The notes beneath the pieces were generated by a model. It was not told the origin of the DNA. It saw only the letters and a program-made list of their open reading frames with translations, and ran no database searches. A DNA stretch of 64,000 nt. Source: Siphonodentalium dalli (Eukaryota; Mollusca; Scaphopoda; Gadilida; Siphonodentaliidae). The translations under genes were made by a program, and so were the position numbers. The stretch is taken from contig CP136068.1 of the NCBI GenBank assembly GCA_032622095.1, forward strand, positions 3,823,314 through 3,887,313. The letters run 5' to 3'. Of this stretch, positions 58,774-64,000 are shown one piece after another. Each line of letters starts with the position of its first letter. The stretch's first letter is position 1.

Positions 58774-58979
58774 GCCAAACCGGACGTAGTAAATTACCCA
58801 GTAGTTCTTCCGAGCACGTGGCCTTGTGTAAAATGTCAACAAGAACGTGAAGATGGACGACTTATCGAGGTCACCAACATTAGACAGTTTAGAAATGTCC
58901 GATTAAAGGATTTAGATACACCGACACAGGGAACTTTTGGCGTCAACTTGTGGCGGGGAGTACCGACTGAAAATATATG
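58774..58979 (+). CDS. Candidate exon (unknown protein)
   Basis: A 69-codon open stretch contains WPCVKCQQEREDGRLIEVTN and ends just after a plausible donor (ATG|GTGAGG at 58980); its stop codon lies inside that donor. In another frame an ATG in very good context (GTGAAGATGGAC at 58853) gives MDDLSRSPTLDSLEMSD and then a stop. Only one frame can be right. No family recognised. The region is richer in CpG than its surroundings. Confidence 0.2.
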
Positions 58980-59063
58980 GTGAGGTAATAAGGCTAGCAT
59001 TCATTGTTTACATGAAAAATGTTGTGAAATAGATAGTTCTACACAGGGTATGGCAGGCCGTCA

Positions 59064-59172
59064 GCCGCCCTAATGGGCAGTTTGAGCTGATCATTAGGGC
59101 GGCGTAGTGTCTAATAGCATTTAGGGCTAATGTTGGAACTTACAAGGCGTAAGCATTGATAGTAAGTTCCAA
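59064..59172. other. Two adjacent stem-loops of identical geometry
   Basis: GCCGCCCTAAT (59064-59074) pairs with ATTAGGGCGGC (59093-59103), and TTGGAACTTAC (59133-59143) pairs with GTAAGTTCCAA (59162-59172). Both have perfect 11-bp stems and 18-base loops. They could be a MITE remnant or structured RNA. There is no evidence of transcription. Confidence 0.6.
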
Positions 59173-60030
59173 TGGATCCAACGATTGTGATGTTGTCGTA
59201 CATGATATCGTAAGTTGTTCGTAAAGCATGTGATTGACTTCCCTACAATCATATCCAGCTATGATTTTTACATACATACATGTACGACAGCGATTATGCC
59301 ACAATTAGTGGAAGTAGCCAAGGATATGCCACGATTTCGCATCTAAAATAAAACAGTGCTTGATAATATTTTTTGGCTTGCAACATTGTCATGAGCATGC
59401 GCAATTCAGCTACTGCCTACTGGTTACTTCCTTTATCGATAATGGAAATTTTTCCACTTACGACAGCTGCTTACGATTGAATCGTGGTCGTCTGAACGTT
59501 CACCAATTGACTGTTTTAACTTTTAGCCCAATCGTTGAATCGGGCCATTATATATCGATCCGTTGTTTACCCAGAACTGTTTATGTACAGTGACTGTGGT
59601 TGGACACACAAAATTTTTCTTCTCACATTAATCATTACTAATAAAAAAGACACTGACACTTTACTAATAGTAGGCCTAATGGGAGCTCATAAAAGCCGAA
59701 CACAACCGAACACAACCGAACATAACCGAACACAAGTCCAAATAATGGGAAATTTCACGAATAAAGTTCATAGGCATATGTATTCATGTTCACACTATTA
59801 ATATACGAACTTTGGTGGAGTTCGGGCCAATAATAAGTGTTTTATTCGATATTTTGTAAAACGCGTTTAGTGTTCGGCATAGAAAAGCCGAACACAAGTT
59901 TATGTTCGACACTCAGTCACCGGTAATTAAAGGGGCACTTTGATTATTGCGACATAACGAAGAAGCGGGCCCCGTTGGTTCAGAGTGCCCGGATGAAGAT
60001 AATTAATCGAGTGTGCTTCTCACAGTACGA
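59173..60030. other. Mostly unassigned, with a 10-bp tandem repeat at 59695-59735
   Basis: CCGAACACAA is repeated four times with one variant (CCGAACATAA). Further AGCCGAACACAAG occurs near 59885. Nothing else was seen. Confidence 0.6.
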
Positions 60031-60035
60031 GCTAA

Positions 60036-60172
60036 CTGCATGGCCTCCTATAGCCTGATACCGGAGTACGCTGTGTATGTCTCTTTGGAAAGCAGACGAA
60101 ATTCCTAAACGATGTACATCTGTTAGTAATTTCGTCGGCTTTTCTAAGACAGGCTATTTGGCCATGCGTTTG
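60036..60172. mobile_element. ~135-bp hairpin MITE-like element
   Basis: GCATGGCC near the left end pairs with GGCCATGC at the right. TATAGCCTG pairs with CAGGCTAT, and AAGCAGACGAAATT with AATTTCGTCGGCTT. Pairing is interrupted by a large central bubble. Confidence 0.6.
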
Positions 60173-60617
60173 TCACAACAGACCTGTTTCTTACGTGCAT
60201 GCATAATTCGTGTTTATTGATAGTAATGATGAAAAGAGTAACGGCTTGTATTAATCGAATAATATAAATGAAGTTAGTTTGCCGCGTATCGTAATCAGGA
60301 TGGACTTTATTTTACCTATAGACCATTTTACAGATAACCATTTTGACTGTTGCATTGTGGGCCAGAAAGTATCCAAATAAAGCCACGTGCTTTACGGTCG
60401 CATGCATTTACTATGGGGCATTTAGGGTGGGTCTATAAAACTAATTATAACTTTGGTATCTGTCATAGTTTACGCGATAAATTTTAAACATATATCAGGG
60501 ACATGTACCCCTTCTAGAATGTTCAAAAACATTTCCAGTTGCTTGTCGTATTTTAAATGATTTTATGCGATGAAATAATGCGAAAATTTAGAAAATTGCA
60601 CTATAATTTCTCAATAC
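60173..60617. other. No feature recognised
   Basis: Nothing supportable was seen. Confidence 0.4.
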
Positions 60618-61533
60618 TTTGCGGTTTTAGTAAACCCCTGATAAAAGAATTTCTATTGGGAATTTTTACACCAAATTTTCAGAGAATATAGAGTAAACAC
60701 AGTACTATCGGAATATCGTAAAGGAGTTCTGTGCATTTGGGATTGATTAACCCTCAGACTGCCGAAGCTGTCGTCAATAAATTCGCTTTTTCGTGTTCGA
60801 CGAAAATGAAACTTGTCTGTTTAAAGGTCCCATTTCGTGTCGAATGGTGAATTTGGCTGCAACAACACCCGTGATGTTTTACTTCAACTTTCAAAAGAGG
60901 AAGTTTGAACACATTTTGTATTGTTTTTTTTTTTTTGCCTAGAACAATATCCAATGATTGCGTCCATTAAAAACCTTCTTGCGCAAAAGCGGCCGCTACA
61001 CGATAAAGAGCGTTTTCATTTACAATCGTTTTTACTCGTTTTCAAAACTGATGTATATTGTTTTGTGAATGCTCATTGGTCACGCTATTTATTTTACGTA
61101 TTTTTTTCTGTTGTTTTTGAACATTTGTTACACAGGCTTCGCGATTATTAACTTCAACTGATAAGCGCCGACTGCGCAACGTATGCGCTCAACAGTTTGT
61201 CTCAAATAAATTGTTATAAAAACACAGGTTTATGGCCGCGGACATAAGCCGATTAAGTGTGATGTAATTTATCCATGAACTTGACAACTGGAGATTATAT
61301 CACCATTCGACACGAAAATTGGACCTTTAAACAGACAAGTTTCATTTTCGTCGAACGCGAAAAAACGAATTTATTGACGGCAGCTTCGGCAGTCTGAGGG
61401 TTAATCAATCCCAAATGCACAGAACTCCTTTGCGATATTCCGATAGTACTGTGTTTACTCTATATTCTCTGAAAATTTGGTGTAAAATTTCCCAATAGAA
61501 CGACTTTTATCAGGCGTTTACTAAAACCGCAAA
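60618..61533. mobile_element. 916-bp element with ~235-bp terminal inverted repeats
   Basis: TTTGCGGTTTTAGTAAAC at the left end is inverted at the right (GTTTACTAAAACCGCAAA). The arms remain paired inward through ACACAGTACTATCGGAATAT, GATTGATTAACCCTCAGACT, TTCGACGAAAATGAAACTTG and CGTGTCGAATGGTGA. The ~450-bp interior has no transposase. It is a non-autonomous DNA transposon of undetermined superfamily. Target duplications were not clear. Confidence 0.85.
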
Positions 61534-61564
61534 CTTATTCCCTTCCCTATATATTCCTTATTTT

Positions 61565-61820
61565 CAAAAATGTCGCTTTCGGCTGACTTGACGGCATGGG
61601 TGTGTGGCCCGCCCCGAATACCACACAGAAACACTCCGACCTCCACCCATCACCCCCCCCCCCCAGTGGCACCACCCCGAGTGGTGAAAATTGGGTATGG
61701 ACCATTTTCGAGAATGGTAAGGATTTCGACCGATTTGACGGAATGTTGGGTGGCCCGCCCTAAATACCACCTAAAAACACTCCGAGCCACCACGTATCAC
61801 CCCCGGGTGGTGGGCCTACC
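61565..61820. repeat. Imperfect ~155-bp tandem duplication
   Basis: TTGACGGCATGGGTGTGTGG with CCCGCCCCGAATACCAC near 61590 and TTGACGGAATGTTGGGTGG with CCCGCCCTAAATACCAC near 61737, each followed by AAACACTCCGA and CACCAC. Open frames across it have no family resemblance. Confidence 0.7.
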
Positions 61821-61959
61821 TCCCAACCCAAAACATATAATAGCTTACTATATAGAGACTGGGACTCATATAATATATAATATTAGTCCCAGCTACATGT
61901 AGCTAAAATGTGAACAGCAGACATCCTGAGATACAAACAATATATATTATTGATTGTTT

Positions 61960-62285
61960 GATTTTCCAACCAGTATTTAGTGGGGGGAATGTGTTGTTTT
62001 TAGACCAACAGCAGTATATTCTTCTACTTTTGGTCCAAAGTTTGGTCGGAATGGCTATCGGTTGAACAATTTAGGTTTAGAGGGTGTCAGGTTGGACATT
62101 TCATTTGGAAATGTTTGAGGTACCATTTGGAAAGTTCAACTGGGAGGGGGGGGGGTGCAAAGTAGTATTTCGAGAACACTTGACTTTGGTCTGGTTCAAG
62201 GTACGTACATTTGGAAATGTCAAGGTGGACAAACCCAAGTTTCCCAACCACCCACCAATGGGGACCATCTACATGTAGCCACCTC
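61960..62285. mobile_element. Fragment related to the fold-back arm
   Basis: GGGGAATGTGTTGTTTTTAG, TTTTGGTCCAAAGTTTGG and GGGTGTCAGGTTGGACATTT follow the order of the right arm near 14050-14330. One arm only. The opposite arm was not found. Confidence 0.5.
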
Positions 62286-62662
62286 CCCGATTATAAGGTA
62301 TAAGAACACATTGGCTACATGGATGCGACTAGAGATCTCCATTGTGGGGGGGTCTCCAACGATAACTTACTATTATTATCACAGCTCTCAGTTAGTGGCC
62401 AAGACATAAATGCTATACGTGTAAGCATTCTCTCCAGTCAATTATTTACCAGATCGACATACTTCTAAGTTAGGAATGAAATAGACACGACAAGAGAAAA
62501 ATGTAATCCTGTCCATTTTGGTCAATACATGTAGGCGATCACTACCATAAATATGGTAATATAAATTTTTGCCTCAAGGCGACATATAATATTTCCGAAT
62601 GCCATGCTACATGAAACTAAATATGAAATGTTCCAGATACCATAAAATCTCTTACAGGTACC

Positions 62663-63096
62663 GGTACTTAATCCGATCAGAGGGTCCCCATATAATCACA
62701 TTCCAACAACAACATTTTTTGAAATGACGCTTCAGTTTCAGAATCTAATAATTGCCCAAAAATAATGAAAAACACCATCAACTATAGTATAAAATTGCAC
62801 AAAACCTGTTATTTATCACCATTTTGTTCAACGAAATTTTACCGGTTTGTCAAATATCTGACACAAAAAGCCACTTGATTTTAGAGTTTAATATCCATCT
62901 TTGCCCGCAATTTGGTCAATGAAATTCTTCTCGTTGACTGTCTATTGGGCCACTATAATTAAAATAATAGATTTATAACATCGATATCTGATCACTCTGA
63001 GCTGTGGTGGGTGGGTTCCTCGACTCGAATCAAATATTTTTTACCCCCGAAGTCAAGGAAATAGTAATTTGCGACCGTTAATTCGGATTGAGTACC
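62663..63096 (-). mobile_element. MITE family copy, 434 bp
   Basis: The ends GGTACTTAATCCGATCAGAG and TTCGGATTGAGTACC are inverted repeats. In reverse orientation it contains CGAGGAACCCACCCACC, AACAAAATGGTGATAAATA and GGGGACCCTCTGATCGGATT, matching the copies near 10.5-11.1 kb and 55.2-55.6 kb. It is the most complete copy here. Confidence 0.75.
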
Positions 63097-63137
63097 TTTA
63101 ATATCTAACAGCAACCATATCTCAACCCCACTACAAT

Positions 63138-63174
63138 CTGGGACTAATATATGTTATACATGTATTAGTCCCAG
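63138..63174. other. 12-bp perfect stem-loop
   Basis: CTGGGACTAATA (63138-63149) and TATTAGTCCCAG (63163-63174) are exact inverted repeats. A similar pair (CTGGGACTCATA with TATTAGTCCCAG) lies near 61858-61891. Confidence 0.7.
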
Positions 63175-64000
63175 CTACAATCAGTGAACCTGATGAATAA
63201 TTTTAACAGCATCTGAAAATGAAAGAAACATCCCGCACCTTGTCTACGATATAATGAAAGCCATAATTGTAAATCAATCAGCTCTGCGTGTACCGGTATA
63301 CATGTATATGTACACATATTGGACCCACATGAATTGCTATATTCTCCATATTAATTTAAAACGAGCGCACCACTTTAACAAACTCATTATTGAGTATTAT
63401 ATCAATAGCGATGTGTTTGTTAAAGTGGCAAGGTCATTTTAGATTTATACTCCTTTTAACATCAGTAGGCCTACACAATCATTCGTTGCATAACTTTCAT
63501 TAAATTTTCCTAGTACTGAATATAAACAGTACTGGTACAACACTAGCAGTACTTGAACCGACCATACTGTAGGTGTCTGGCCTGTTTATTACCTTTTTAA
63601 TTTGTTGATAGTTCATTCAGACAACATCCTCTAAGTTGCCTAATAATAGAGACAAACTAATAATAGTGATGGTGGGATTTTTTAGCTAAAATTAATAATA
63701 GTAACCACAGCAATTTCACTCTATGTCTCTTAGTGATCTGATCATGGGAAGTGTTCTCCAAATATAATAACAGTGTTGACACTATCATATTATTGACACT
63801 ATTATTGCACATGAGAGTACCGTTACTAGTACATGTAGATGCTAATATGAGTAAGTCATTATCAAGTCTGGCTCTTCTTGAATTCAACTATCATAGTGAT
63901 ATTCAACTACATGTATTATAGCTTAATTGTACTACCATACACAATGTATACTGGTACGGTATATACGTAAACTCCAGGTTTTCTCTGTTTTTACTAAAAC
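63175..64000. other. No feature recognised
   Basis: AT-rich, with TACATGTATATGTACA-type strings. No supportable gene or repeat. Confidence 0.4.

Noticed and set aside
59970-60030. tRNA-like box A (GCCCCGTTGGTTCAGAGTGC)
   Set aside because: No box B follows at a suitable distance, so neither a tRNA nor a SINE head can be supported.

Overview
This is repeat-dominated, AT-rich eukaryotic DNA, most likely from a marine invertebrate and plausibly a mollusc. The evidence is indirect: a CR1-like non-LTR retrotransposon, a tRNA-derived SINE, many short inverted-repeat (MITE-like) elements, long tandem arrays, frequent ACATGTACATG and TAGGCCTAC strings, and a recurring GGCCATAACTCTGG motif that I associate with molluscan repeats. 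I see no rRNA gene, functional tRNA gene, CRISPR array, bacterial operon or complete multi-exon gene.

Layout. 195-7212: tandem array of a ~1.25 kb unit (five full copies and one partial, two subfamilies), each ending in a 28-bp palindrome. 7661-8564 (minus): the only compact intact coding module, two overlapping ORFs encoding a small Cys/His protein with an HPSQ motif and an adenain-like (Polinton/Maverick-type) cysteine protease. 8.6-11.1 kb: degenerate minisatellites, a frame-broken possible gene at 9987-10420, and an 11-copy array of GCTTAAGC palindromes between two half-copies of a MITE. 12.0-15.0 kb: a fold-back element with ~0.85 kb arms, its outer flank interrupted by three ~160-bp repeats. 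15.7-18.6 kb (minus): a 5'-truncated CR1-like element with an intact reverse transcriptase but a frameshifted endonuclease.

16993-44576 is a head-to-tail triplication of an 8-10 kb segment (units A 16993-27461, B 27462-35782, C 35783-44576). Its left breakpoint lies inside the reverse transcriptase, so B and C carry only the N-terminal part of that gene. Each unit holds a ~3.4-4.4 kb element with terminal inverted repeats, a ~1 kb interspersed element, and an array of a 98-bp G-rich minisatellite with 38, 16 and about 3 copies in A, B and C. Array size explains nearly all of the A-B length difference. Unit C carries extra local duplications.

44.6-64 kb is a MITE graveyard: a TAGTTA-based palindromic array, at least eight distinct inverted-repeat elements including a TA-flanked Tc1/mariner-like MITE, a SINE, and protein-like relics around 47 and 49 kb. 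Two weak candidate first exons point away from each other at 57.9 and 58.8 kb. The genes do not form a pathway. The window reads as a record of transposition, tandem duplication and decay, and the protease/HPSQ gene pair is the most likely functional, virus-derived module.
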